Shown: in pieces, positions 1-7,115 of the stretch
How positions within the stretch are numbered: position 1 is the first letter of the stretch
Layout of the letters: each line of letters starts with the position of its first letter
Origin: Chloroflexota bacterium
Lineage (GTDB): Bacteria; Chloroflexota; Dehalococcoidia; Lucifugimonadales; JACPCL1
DNA: 49,360 nt
Assembly (NCBI GenBank): GCA_016179765.1
Contig: JACPCL010000051.1
Span: 1-49,360 of the forward strand
Direction: 5' to 3'
Made by a program: the position numbers and the translations under genes
Notes under the pieces: generated by a model
What the model was told of the DNA's origin: nothing
Databases searched by the model: none
The model's input: the letters and a program-made list of their open reading frames with translations, nothing else

Positions 1-126
1 GGTCCTTGCTCCGTCATGGGACTGCCTATGTTCCTAGTCGCGTCCATACCCAAAGTCAAACTCTTACCCCTCTTGACACTCAACCATAGGATCTCTCCCT
101 GTGGGAGAGGGGAAATCCGTTTCTTG

Positions 127-152
127 TAGGGGCGTAAGGCCTTACGCCCCTA
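127..152. repeat. REP-like perfect palindrome, TAGGGGCG type
   Basis: Two 13-nt arms (127-139 and 140-152) are exact reverse complements with no loop. The outer TAGGGGCG...CGCCCCTA is shared with palindromes at 276-310, 2484-2512 and 19911-19938 and, with one arm degraded, 18500-18533, while the inner bases differ. That is how bacterial REP-type elements behave. Confidence 0.75.
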
Positions 153-275
153 TGCCCGCCCTCATAAACGTAGGCCACACCCGCACCCACACCCGTAGGG
201 GCGGACCTGCGTGTCCGCCCAATGCGGGGACAGGGCAGACACCCAGGTCTGCCTCTACGGAACGGGTCCCCCGCC

Positions 276-310
276 CGTAGGGGCGTCCGCCTGAGGCGGA
301 CGCCCCTACG
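276..310. repeat. REP-like palindrome, 17-bp arms
   Basis: Arms of 17 nt (276-292 and 294-310) pair perfectly around one central G. The outer CGTAGGGGCG matches the dispersed family; the inner GTCCGCCT also resembles the GTCCGCCC hairpin at 199-220. Confidence 0.75.
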
Positions 311-544
311 CCTCCCCCCCTGCCATCCACCCCTTCCCCATCCCACCCCTCCCCTGCTACCATCACGGGTGAAGAAGACCAACGCCCAGACCATCGCACC
401 TTAAAACCCAGGCCAAGAGGATTTGTTCCTCCAAAAACTGAAACGATTCCTTAGCTTGCAGCCCTATCTGAAAAACGCCTTCCCCGGCGCGCAAAACAAT
501 TCCTGGGCAGCCCCAGTCTCTCCTCCCCTATGCCCTCTGCCCCC

Positions 545-648
545 ATGCCCGTCTGCCCGTATGTCCGTCTGCCCGTCCGCCCGTAGGTCCGCCTGCCCGC
601 CTGCCCGTATGTCCGTCTGCCCCCATGCCCGTATGCCCATATGTTCGG
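545..648. repeat. Tandem octamer array, about 13 units
   Basis: Thirteen consecutive 8-nt units lie in strict register, consensus (A/C)TGCCCGT, with point variants such as ATGTCCGT, CCGCCCGT and CTGCCCCC. The first unit is at 545-552 and the last recognisable one at 641-648. The period is not a multiple of three and the reading frames give only Cys/Pro/Arg-rich peptide, so it is not coding. It lies just downstream of mazG. Confidence 0.8.
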
Positions 649-682
649 ATGAAGGGGCAGCGAAAGGGGAAGGAGCCAGGTG

Positions 683-1501
683 TTAGCCCATACCCTTCGC
701 CTCCTCCCACAGCGCGTCCTTCTGCGCCAGGGGCAACTCCGCAAAGGCCGCGCCCCGCTCCCGGGCCAGCCGCTCCATCGTCGTGAACCGCCGGGTGAAG
801 CGGGCGTTGGACTGGCGCAGAGCGTCCTCCGCGTGCACCCCCATCCAGCGGCACGCGTTCACCAGGGAGAACAGCAGGTCCCCAAGCTCACCCGCCCGCT
901 CCTCCGGCGTCGGCGCCCCGGCAATCTCCGCCACCTCCTCGGACACCTTCTCCAGCACGCCCTCCACGTTGGGCCAATCAAACCCTGCGCGGGAGGCCCG
1001 CTCCTGGACAAGCTGGCTGTACGCCAGGGACGGCGTCTCCTTGGGGACCTTCCCCAGCATTGACTCCTCCGGCTTTCCCTGGCGCTCCTGCCGCTTCAGC
1101 TCCTCCCACTGCGTCTCCACCTCCCGCGCGTCCCTCACCTGAGCGTCGCCGAAGACGTGGGGGTGCCGCCGCACCAGCTTCTCCGTTATCCCTGATACCA
1201 CGTCGTCAATAGAGAACCACCCGGCTTCCGACGCAATCTGGGCATGGAAAAGTATCTGGAGCAGCACGTCTCCCAGCTCCTCCGCCAGTCCGCCGTAGGC
1301 GGAGGCCCCTCTGGGGCCTCCTTGAAAGAAAGAGAGGTCCTCCCGGTCTATCGCCTCCAGCACCTCGTACGACTCCTCTAGCAGGTTCCGTTTCAGAGAC
1401 TGGTGGGTCTGCTCCCGGTCCCAGGGGCACCCCTGGGGGCTGCGGAGCCTGGCCAGGACATCCACCAGGTGGCTGAAGGCACTCCCCGTCGTATTGCTCA
1501 T
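683..1501 (-). CDS. mazG: MazG nucleoside triphosphate pyrophosphohydrolase
   Basis: MazG hydrolyses (d)NTPs to monophosphates and pyrophosphate, clearing damaged nucleotides or tuning ppGpp-related pools in the cytoplasm. The 272-residue protein has the two-domain all-alpha layout: N-terminal CPWDREQTHQSL, the metal-binding LLEESYEVLEAI and EELGD motifs, RRHPHVFGD, then the second domain with EEVAEI and GELGDLLFSLVN. The length is usual for the family. Between LLEESYEVLEAI and EELGD there is an extra GGPRGASAYGG stretch absent from typical MazG; its DNA (1289-1321) is two adjacent perfect palindromes, so a repeat has apparently inserted in frame. The ATG at 1499-1501 fits the family N terminus. 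It is transcribed alone, away from the DUF1461 gene. Function is sure from the motifs; whether the insert affects activity is unknown. Confidence 0.93.
   Translation of the reverse strand: MSNTTGSAFSHLVDVLARLRSPQGCPWDREQTHQSLKRNLLEESYEVLEAIDREDLSFFQGGPRGASAYGGLAEELGDVLLQILFHAQIASEAGWFSIDDVVSGITEKLVRRHPHVFGDAQVRDAREVETQWEELKRQERQGKPEESMLGKVPKETPSLAYSQLVQERASRAGFDWPNVEGVLEKVSEEVAEIAGAPTPEERAGELGDLLFSLVNACRWMGVHAEDALRQSNARFTRRFTTMERLARERGAAFAELPLAQKDALWEEAKGMG
1289..1321. repeat. Palindrome pair inside mazG
   Basis: TCCGCC-GTA-GGCGGA (1289-1303) abuts and overlaps GGAGGCCCC-TCT-GGGGCCTCC (1301-1321). Both are perfect hairpins within the coding frame of mazG and encode the residues that look inserted. 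The composition resembles the intergenic palindromes nearby. Confidence 0.7.
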
Positions 1502-1569
1502 AGCCGCCCTCCTTAAGGCCGATTATAGGCAGCCGCCCGCACCGACGCCAGGGGGTAAGGAAACCCTTA

Positions 1570-1594
1570 CCTTGAGCCTTCCAAAGGGCAGCGG
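1570..1594. repeat. Small REP-like fragment upstream of DUF1461 gene
   Basis: The sequence CCTTGAGCCTTCCAAAGGG resembles the CCTTGAGC...GAAGGG repeat found in many environmental genomes; a longer relative with TTCGACTGGCTCAGGACGAG is at 43117-43152. I rely on recall for the family, so confidence is low. Confidence 0.35.
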
Positions 1595-1649
1595 CCCCCG
1601 GTGTCTGTGCGTTGACAACGCCGCCTGGGCACGGCTACCATCCAGGTAT

Positions 1650-2384
1650 ATGGCTATCACACTAAGAGCCCTGCGCCTCCTGCCCAGGACCCTCTTCATC
1701 GCCGCCTTCCTGGTCCTGCTGGTCGCAACCAACGTGCGCCTCGCCTTCTACAGCCTTGAGCTCTACGAATGGGAGTTCGCCCGCCAGGGCGTCCCCCGCA
1801 CCACCGGCCTCACGCTGGAGCAGCTCTCCGACGCCGGGCGCCAAATTCGCGACTACTTCAACTCCGCCGCAGAGCCGTTAGACGTGCGCATCACCGTAGA
1901 CGGGCGGAGCGTGTCTCTCTTCACCGAGCGAGAGGTCCTCCACATGGCGGACGTGAAGCAACTGGTATATTGGGTGTACCGCCTTCAGGAGGGAAGCCTC
2001 CTGTTCCTATTCCTGTGGGTCACCCTGGGATTCTTCGTCCAGGGCAGCGACTTCATCCCCAGGACGCGGCGGCTGCTTCTTGAGGCCAGCGTCCTGGCCA
2101 TGGTGATCGTCGGTGCGGCTGGCTTTGCGGCCATGGTGGCCTTCCAGCCCATCTTTCTCCTGTTTCACCAGTTGAGCTTCGCCAACAACCTCTGGATGCT
2201 GGACCCCGCCACCTCCTTCCTGCTGCGCATGTTCCCCCAGCAGTTCTGGGTGGAGTCCACCGTGCTCATCGGCGCCTCCACCATTGCCGAGGCCCTGGCG
2301 ATGGCCCTCCTCCTCACAACCATCGGCTGGTGGCGACAACGACAGATACGGGCCGCCCAGCGCAAGACACCCCAGTTCACGTAA
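1650..2384 (+). CDS. DUF1461 (TIGR01906) integral membrane protein
   Basis: This 244-residue protein matches the TIGR01906/DUF1461 membrane family, of unknown function. Visible are an N-terminal membrane helix (LFIAAFLVLLVATNVRLAFY), an extracytoplasmic segment of about 90 residues, then three further helices, with the characteristic HMADVKQL segment before the second helix. I chose the ATG at 1650 because the frame upstream is repeat sequence (an LTLSLPKGSG peptide from a REP-like element) and because family members begin just before the first helix. A perfect 26-nt palindrome follows the stop at 2391-2416. No operon partner is seen. The family assignment is fairly sure; no biochemical role can be given. 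Confidence 0.8.
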   Translation: MAITLRALRLLPRTLFIAAFLVLLVATNVRLAFYSLELYEWEFARQGVPRTTGLTLEQLSDAGRQIRDYFNSAAEPLDVRITVDGRSVSLFTEREVLHMADVKQLVYWVYRLQEGSLLFLFLWVTLGFFVQGSDFIPRTRRLLLEASVLAMVIVGAAGFAAMVAFQPIFLLFHQLSFANNLWMLDPATSFLLRMFPQQFWVESTVLIGASTIAEALAMALLLTTIGWWRQRQIRAAQRKTPQFT

Positions 2385-2390
2385 CGCTCA

Positions 2391-2416
2391 TCCCCCTCTC
2401 CTGCAGGAGAGGGGGA
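2391..2416. terminator. Palindrome between convergent genes, possible terminator
   Basis: TCCCCCTCTCCTG/CAGGAGAGGGGGA is a perfect 26-nt inverted repeat seven bases after the DUF1461 stop. It has no T-run, so it could equally be a repeat of the CTCTCC...GGAGAG type seen also near 91-113. Confidence 0.4.
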
Positions 2417-2483
2417 CACAGGGGGTGAGATTGAAGGAGTTTTAGAACAAGGCCCAGTTCAATGATGAGGGCCAGCAAAAACA

Positions 2484-2512
2484 GGTAGGGGCGAGGTACC
2501 CTCGCCCCTACC
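2484..2512. repeat. REP-like palindrome between convergent genes
   Basis: GGTAGGGGCGAG and its reverse complement flank a short centre. It belongs to the TAGGGGCG family and lies just downstream of the FmdB gene on the opposite strand. Confidence 0.65.
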
Positions 2513-2538
2513 GTCCGTGCTATGTAGGACCGCCTCTG

Positions 2539-2769
2539 CTACGCCTCTCCGGCGCAAGCGCACGCCCCGCCAGCCGCGCAGGCACAGCCGCCACCCGCGA
2601 AGGTCTGCATCTCCCCGCCAGGGCTGGCGCTGATAGCCGTAAACACCGACAGCACCCTCGGCGATTCGCCGCTGCACCTTGGGCACGGCGCCGAGCGGCC
2701 GTCACTCATGGGACGCAGCTTCTCAAACTTCTCTGTGCAGTTCGGGCACACATACTCGTAAATGGGCAT
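2539..2769 (-). CDS. FmdB-family zinc ribbon protein
   Basis: A 76-residue protein starting MPIYEYVCPNC, the hallmark of the FmdB/CxxC_CxxC_SSSS zinc ribbon family. The metal knuckles are CPNC (residues 9-12) and CPRC (about 29-32). A Ser-rich patch follows, and the tail GGGCACAAGGACACAGEA carries four more Cys in CAC pairs, a common C-terminal ornament in this family. The family was first linked to formamidase/amidase gene regulation but its general role is unsettled. The start is set by the invariant MPIYEY and an AGGTAGAAGG ribosome site just upstream; the longer open frame is non-homologous. Gene ends face the DUF1461 gene. Confidence 0.88.
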   Translation of the reverse strand: MPIYEYVCPNCTEKFEKLRPMSDGRSAPCPRCSGESPRVLSVFTAISASPGGEMQTFAGGGCACAAGGACACAGEA

Positions 2770-2881
2770 CCTTCTACCTCGCGGGCCAAGCTTGACGCTT
2801 CTAGAGTAGCACTGTCGGGCGAGAAGCGTCAATGCGAGGGGGTGACGTTCGGGGGGCAAGACACACCCCTCACCCGCCAGT

Positions 2882-3670
2882 CTAAGAGACGATACCCAGC
2901 CTGGTAGCTGCATCGCCCATGCGCTTCAGCCACTCCTGGCTGCTGCGGGTGAGCAGCCCGCTGGCGCTGCCGTGAAAGTAGCGGACTCCCCGCTCCAGCC
3001 AGAAGGGAACCTGGTCCTCTGGGCAGCTACAGCCGGGCACCTTGCCAGCCCGCAGGATAGCCTTGACTGCTCCCTCCGCGGCCCTGGTCACATCCGGGTG
3101 GGTCATCTGCCCTGGGTGGCCCATGAGCGCCGAGAGGTCTCCCTGGCCCACGAAGACCACGTCCACCCCTGGCACCCGGGCAATGGCCTCGGCGTTCTTG
3201 ATGCCCTCCGGCGTCTCCACCATCAGGCACACCAGCGTCTCCCGGTTCGCGTGCTCCAAATACTCCGCGGCGGTGAGGCCCCTCCCATAGCGGTTGTTGC
3301 GCTGGGCAGAAAAGAAGCCCCGTTTCCCCAGGGGCGGGTACTTGACGCCATCAACCGCCGCCTTCGCCTCCTCCGCCGTCTCCACTTGCGGCACCTGCAC
3401 CCCATGCGCACCCTGGTCCATGAAGGCACGGATGATTTCCAGCTTGTTGAAGATAGGCCTCACGATAGGCGTTATGCCGGTGGTCTCACAGGCACGGACG
3501 CAGTTGGGCATGGTATCCACGGTGATTTGGCCGTGCTCGTTGTCCAGGAGCACCCAGTCAAAGCCGCAGTACCCAATCAGCTCCAGCAGCATGGGAGACG
3601 GGTCTGCCATCATGATGCCCCAGGCCACCTTGCCGGCGGCCAGCTTCTCCTTGGTGCGGTTCTTGAACAT
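2882..3670 (-). CDS. HpcH/HpaI aldolase family protein
   Basis: A class II, metal-dependent aldolase of the HpcH/HpaI family, which cleaves or forms 2-keto-3-deoxy acids and 4-hydroxy-2-oxoacids to give pyruvate plus an aldehyde. The 262-residue length is normal. Family signatures are present: LLDNEHG near residue 42 (catalytic His region), the QVPQVETAEEA metal-site segment, YPPLGKRG, and the VETPEGI...GVDVVFVGQGDLSALMG block holding the second metal ligands and substrate loop. The start MFKN follows a GGAGG ribosome site. The substrate cannot be told; garL/hpaI-type and 2,4-dihydroxyhept-2-enedioate aldolases look alike. It fits a lineage rich in oxidative catabolism of organic acids. Confidence 0.88.
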   Translation of the reverse strand: MFKNRTKEKLAAGKVAWGIMMADPSPMLLELIGYCGFDWVLLDNEHGQITVDTMPNCVRACETTGITPIVRPIFNKLEIIRAFMDQGAHGVQVPQVETAEEAKAAVDGVKYPPLGKRGFFSAQRNNRYGRGLTAAEYLEHANRETLVCLMVETPEGIKNAEAIARVPGVDVVFVGQGDLSALMGHPGQMTHPDVTRAAEGAVKAILRAGKVPGCSCPEDQVPFWLERGVRYFHGSASGLLTRSSQEWLKRMGDAATRLGIVS

Positions 3671-3712
3671 CGGCCCTCCTCATGAGTGCATATTAGGGAA
3701 CAGGCGCACCGT

Positions 3713-3740
3713 AGTATAGCGGAGTTTGGAGCGAGCGTCT
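3713..3740 (-). promoter_or_regulatory. Possible sigma-70 promoter for the HpcH aldolase gene
   Basis: On the minus strand a good -10 TATACT (3718-3713) is preceded at 17 bp by AGACGC/AAGACG, a weak -35. The start codon lies about 40 nt downstream. Confidence 0.4.
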
Positions 3741-3851
3741 TGAATCCCCTTAGTACGCCGCCTGCTCTCTCACCAACGTCTCCTGCTCATCCTCGGCCAC
3801 GGGAGCGCCTCCAACCCGCAAGTCAGCTTCATTTACCTCAGAGCATTTAGG

Positions 3852-4544
3852 CTAAGCTAAGCCCGCAAGGCTCATTATGGTACCGACCCATGCCAAAGCG
3901 CCGATAATGCCCGTTACAACTTCACCCACTCCTACCGCTGCTGGCATCGCTTGCACCTCTTGCAGACTTCTCCAAAACCTGTTCAAGTTGCCCTGCACAT
4001 GGAGAACCACTACAGCCGAAATTGCCATGCTCAAGGCATCAACCAATACCATAAGAACGGCGCCCCCTTGGCTTTGTCCCCATAGACTTGACCGAAAGGA
4101 TGCCCAGTCCAGGGCACCGGAAACTGCAACGCCCAACACAACCCACCCAGGCGCCAGTGTAGAAAGCACACCGTGGCTGGCAGCTAGTTCTCTGTATGTT
4201 CTCACATGCGCATGGGTGCGAAACAGGCCATACACGGGGACAAGAAGTGTTAGGGTATGCCAAACAGGATACGCTTCTTCCTTTGAATAGTCCCGGTAGT
4301 GCTTCCAGGTAACGAAAAACCAGTAGAAGAAATACAGTCCATATGAGAGTACCGTCATGGTAATAACTCTCGTAGGGGAAATAACAGTGCGCAATCCTGG
4401 AAGTTCAATTCTGCTAACGGATTGAGGGGAGGCGACGCTGGAAGGAGAATGAGCTGTTTCTGGGCTAACCAAAGGCCGCCCGCAATTGTGACAGTAACGC
4501 GCCTCGTTCGGGTTGTCGGCACCGCAGTGAGAGCAAAATGGCAT
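3852..4544 (-). CDS. Zinc-ribbon, DUF4234-like membrane protein
   Basis: A 230-residue protein beginning MPFCSHCGADNPNEARYCHNCG, a four-Cys zinc ribbon (CxxC at residues 4-7 and CxxC at 18-21), then a Ser/Pro linker and a membrane domain of four to five helices. The segment TVLSYGLYFFYWFFVTWKHY with a following Pro- and Val-rich helix resembles DUF4234, found in many zinc-ribbon membrane proteins of unknown role. The start at 4544 is fixed by the zinc ribbon. It lies downstream of rpe on the same strand with a gap of about 50 bp, so the two may be co-transcribed, though no functional link is evident. Confidence 0.72.
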   Translation of the reverse strand: MPFCSHCGADNPNEARYCHNCGRPLVSPETAHSPSSVASPQSVSRIELPGLRTVISPTRVITMTVLSYGLYFFYWFFVTWKHYRDYSKEEAYPVWHTLTLLVPVYGLFRTHAHVRTYRELAASHGVLSTLAPGWVVLGVAVSGALDWASFRSSLWGQSQGGAVLMVLVDALSMAISAVVVLHVQGNLNRFWRSLQEVQAMPAAVGVGEVVTGIIGALAWVGTIMSLAGLA

Positions 4545-4597
4545 CGTCCTCTCCTTTCGCTTGCCTGACAATATCCCCTGGTCTCTACGCCTTACTG

Positions 4598-5305
4598 TTA
4601 ACCTGAACGTCCCATCGCCCGCCGCAGCCGCTCCACCGCCTGCGCCACACTCTCGCGGTCGTTGAAGATGGCGGAGCCCGCCACCAGCACCTGCGCCCCA
4701 GCCTCCACCACCGATGCCGCCGTAGCTTCGTTCACGCCGCCGTCCACCTCCAGCTCCGCTGCAAGCCCGCGGGCGTCCAGCATCCCCCGCAGGCGGCGTA
4801 GCTTGTCTAACGATGACGGGATAAACCGCTGCCCGCCGTATCCTGGGTTCACCGACATCACCAGCACCAGGTCCACGTCTGCCAGCGCCTCCTCCACCGC
4901 GGAGATGGGCGTGCCAGGGTTCAGGGTGACGCCCGCCTTGACGCCCAGCTCCTTGATCTGGTGGACGACCCGTTGCAGGTGCGGGCACGCCTCAGCGTGC
5001 ACCGTGAGGATGTTGGCCCCAGCCTCGGCGAAGAGGGGTATCTGGCGCTCTGGCTCGGCCACCATCAGATGCACGTCCAAGGGCAGGGGCGTCCAGCGGC
5101 GTAGGGCCGCAACCATCTGCGCGCCAAAGGTGATGGGCGGCACGAAACGCCCATCCATCACGTCCACGTGAACGTAGTCCGCGCCCGCGCGGGTTGCCTC
5201 GGCCACCGCCTCTCCCATGCGGGAGAAGTCGGCAGAGAGGATGGAGGGGGCCAGCTTGATGTGGGGCTTGGCAGGGTGCATACGCAACGGTGTAGTTGAG
5301 GCCAT
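4598..5305 (-). CDS. rpe: Ribulose-phosphate 3-epimerase
   Basis: Interconverts D-ribulose 5-phosphate and D-xylulose 5-phosphate in the pentose phosphate or Calvin pathway. The 235-residue TIM barrel shows every family signature: KLAPSILSADF, the metal and catalytic VHVDVMDGRFVPP, LDVHLMV, the active-site VMSVNPGYGGQ(R)F, the second catalytic Asp in ELEVDGGVN, and the phosphate-binding GSAIF near the C terminus. About ten residues precede the usual IKLAPSIL start, so an internal start is possible. A TATACT -10-like element (minus strand, 5381-5376) lies about 75 bp upstream with no clear -35. Confidence 0.95.
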   Translation of the reverse strand: MASTTPLRMHPAKPHIKLAPSILSADFSRMGEAVAEATRAGADYVHVDVMDGRFVPPITFGAQMVAALRRWTPLPLDVHLMVAEPERQIPLFAEAGANILTVHAEACPHLQRVVHQIKELGVKAGVTLNPGTPISAVEEALADVDLVLVMSVNPGYGGQRFIPSSLDKLRRLRGMLDARGLAAELEVDGGVNEATAASVVEAGAQVLVAGSAIFNDRESVAQAVERLRRAMGRSG

Positions 5306-5450
5306 AGGCGAGCCGTGCCCATTCCTCCGCGATTCTTACGTGCCCGTACTCCCCTCTTTCGGGTATGCGGCTCAAAGTATAGCCGTTCCCCCACTCCTTT
5401 GGGGATAGGGCCTGGACCGCCTTTATCCCCAAACACGCACCGCCCTTCCC

Positions 5451-5478
5451 TTGACCCTCTGGCTCCTCGTAGTACAAT
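5451..5478 (+). promoter_or_regulatory. Sigma-70 type promoter for pheS
   Basis: TTGACC (5451-5456), a 16-bp spacer and TACAAT (5473-5478) precede the pheS ATG at 5508, giving a leader of roughly 22 nt. Five of six bases match the consensus in each hexamer. Confidence 0.65.
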
Positions 5479-5507
5479 CCTGTAGCAAGAAAGCCACAGG
5501 ACAGCCT

Positions 5508-6566
5508 ATGACCATGCAACTTCCTCCCGACATTTCCCTTGTATCAGAACTCCACGCCATTGAGGCGGAACTCGCTGCGGCCACAAATGCTACGGCCCTT
5601 GAAGCCTGGCGCGTCAAATACCTGGGCCGCCGGGGCCGCCTTAGCCAGCTTACACAACAGCTCGGCTCTCTCTCGCTGGAGCAGCGACGAGCTTTTGGCC
5701 CTTTGGTCAACGATGCCAAAAGGACGCTTGAAGACCTCTTTGCGGCGGCCCAGCGCGCCCTCCAGGAACCGAAGGCCGCGCGAGAATCCGCCGCCCACCA
5801 CCTGGACGTTACCCTGCCAGGCAAGCCTGTCACGCTGGGCCGCCTGCACCCCATCACCCAGACGGTGCGGGAGATCTGCGCCGCCTTCCAAGGCATGGGC
5901 TTTGACGTGGCGGAGGGCCCAGAGGTGGAGTGGGAGCGCTACAACTTTGACCTCCTGAACATCCCCCGCGACCATCCCGCCCGTGACATGTGGGACACCC
6001 TCTGGATTAACTGGACCGATCCCAACGAAGAAGGCCGGCGCATGTTGCTCCGCACCCATACCTCACCCATGCAGGGGCGCATTATGGAGCAGGCCAAGCC
6101 TCCCATCCGTGTGGTCGTCCCGGGCAAGGTCTTCCGCCATGAGGCTACCGACGCCCGCCACGAGTGGCACTTCTTCCAGGTGGAGGGCCTGGCCGTGGAC
6201 AGGGGCATCACCTTTGCTGACCTCAAGGGTACCCTGTACGAGTTCGCCCGCCGCATCTTCGGCGCAGACCGCCGCGTCCGCTTCCGCTGCGACTACTTCC
6301 CCTTCGTTGAGCCAGGCGTGGAAATGGCCATAGATTGCTTCCTCTGCAAGGGGGAGGGATGCAGCCTGTGCGGTGACGGCTGGATAGAGATCATGGGCGC
6401 GGGCATGGTGCACCCCAATGTCTTTTCCGCCGTGGGGTACGACCCGGAGGAGTACACCGGATTCGCCTTTGGCATTGGGGCGGAGCGAGTCGCCATGCTC
6501 AAGCACGGCATAGACGACATCCGCCGTTTCTACGCCAACGACCTGCGTTTCCTGCGCCAGTTCTAG
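5508..6566 (+). CDS. pheS: Phenylalanyl-tRNA synthetase alpha subunit
   Basis: The catalytic subunit of the alpha2-beta2 enzyme that charges tRNA-Phe. The 352-residue protein has the N-terminal coiled coil (residues about 15-95, with YLGRRGRL), then the class II core: HPITQTVREI, the motif 2 region RHEATDARHEWHFFQVEG, a four-Cys knuckle CFLCKGEGCSLC, GWIEIMGAGMVHPNVF, and motif 3 FGIGAERVAMLKHGIDDIR. The start was chosen at 5508, after an AGGA ribosome site and behind a clear promoter; a second ATG lies two codons on. The expected partner pheT is not downstream or anywhere in the window, which is unusual because the two are normally one operon. Confidence 0.96.
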   Translation: MTMQLPPDISLVSELHAIEAELAAATNATALEAWRVKYLGRRGRLSQLTQQLGSLSLEQRRAFGPLVNDAKRTLEDLFAAAQRALQEPKAARESAAHHLDVTLPGKPVTLGRLHPITQTVREICAAFQGMGFDVAEGPEVEWERYNFDLLNIPRDHPARDMWDTLWINWTDPNEEGRRMLLRTHTSPMQGRIMEQAKPPIRVVVPGKVFRHEATDARHEWHFFQVEGLAVDRGITFADLKGTLYEFARRIFGADRRVRFRCDYFPFVEPGVEMAIDCFLCKGEGCSLCGDGWIEIMGAGMVHPNVFSAVGYDPEEYTGFAFGIGAERVAMLKHGIDDIRRFYANDLRFLRQF

Positions 6567-6670
6567 GCAGTTGTCCCTCTCTCTTCATAGGGGGCGGGAG
6601 ATGAAGGGTGAGGTTTCCCAGAACAGCGCAGATACTTTCATCGTATAGTATGCCATAAAGCTGCCACAGC

Positions 6671-6701
6671 TTGACCCCGCCAATCAGCCTTGTGCTACAA
6701 T
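6671..6701 (+). promoter_or_regulatory. Extended -10 promoter for DUF59-mrp
   Basis: TGC followed by TACAAT (6693-6701) makes an extended -10, with TTGACC at 6671-6676 and a slightly long 19-bp spacer. It precedes the DUF59 gene by about 72 nt. Confidence 0.55.
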
Positions 6702-6773
6702 GGCTTTGCCATACTCTCAAGAGCCTCTTACCCTCAGCTTACTCACTCCTACGCTGGCAAAAGGAGGGCGCCA

Positions 6774-7079
6774 ATGGCCAAGGTGACAAAAGAGCAGATT
6801 CTGGAAAAACTGAAAGACGTCTACGACCCGGAGATCCCCGTCAACGTGGTGGATCTGGGCCTGATCTACGACGTTCAGGTCAGCGATGATAATGAGGTGC
6901 ACGTCCAGATGACCCTTACTGCACCTGGCTGCGGCATGGGCCCCTACATCGCCCAGCAGGCCGAGTGGGCCATATCGGAGTTGGAGGACCTGGAGGACGT
7001 GACCGTGGAGATGGTTTTTGACCCCCCCTGGTCGCCCGATATGCTCTCCGAAGATGGCAAGAAGCTCCTGGGAATCTAA
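6774..7079 (+). CDS. DUF59/MIP18 iron-sulfur assembly factor (SufT/PaaD type)
   Basis: A 101-residue stand-alone DUF59 protein. Signatures are VYDPEIPVNVVDLGLIYDV at residues 14-32 and the LTAPGCGMGP loop with the single conserved Cys. Members (SufT, MIP18, PaaD) help mature iron-sulfur proteins. The ATG at 6774 follows a strong AAGGAGG at 6761-6767, so the longer open frame is not used. It sits 36 bp before a Mrp-type ATPase, the classic pairing for cluster transfer, and the two are most likely one operon. It could equally be called a metal-sulfur cluster biosynthetic enzyme; the exact client is not visible. Confidence 0.88.
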   Translation: MAKVTKEQILEKLKDVYDPEIPVNVVDLGLIYDVQVSDDNEVHVQMTLTAPGCGMGPYIAQQAEWAISELEDLEDVTVEMVFDPPWSPDMLSEDGKKLLGI

Positions 7080-7115
7080 GCCCCTGTCCTTCCCAGAACC
7101 CTGTAAGGATCCCCC

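Larger units (their letters stand above)
1..682. other. Repeat-rich intergenic region, no supported gene
   Basis: I see no credible gene here; the open frames are arginine- and proline-rich by-products of repeats. The stretch holds a CTCTCCC-TGT-GGGAGAG type inverted repeat near 91-113, three TAGGGGCG-type hairpins (127-152, 199-220, 276-310) and an octamer array (545-648), the last two listed separately. The 3' end of mazG, on the minus strand, closes the region. Confidence 0.7.

Noticed and set aside
545-648. Octamer array as a CRISPR
   Set aside because: Units are contiguous 8-mers without spacers.
80-686. Several overlapping open frames at the left end
   Set aside because: They are created by palindromes and the octamer array; compositions are Arg/Pro/Cys-rich and no motif is seen.
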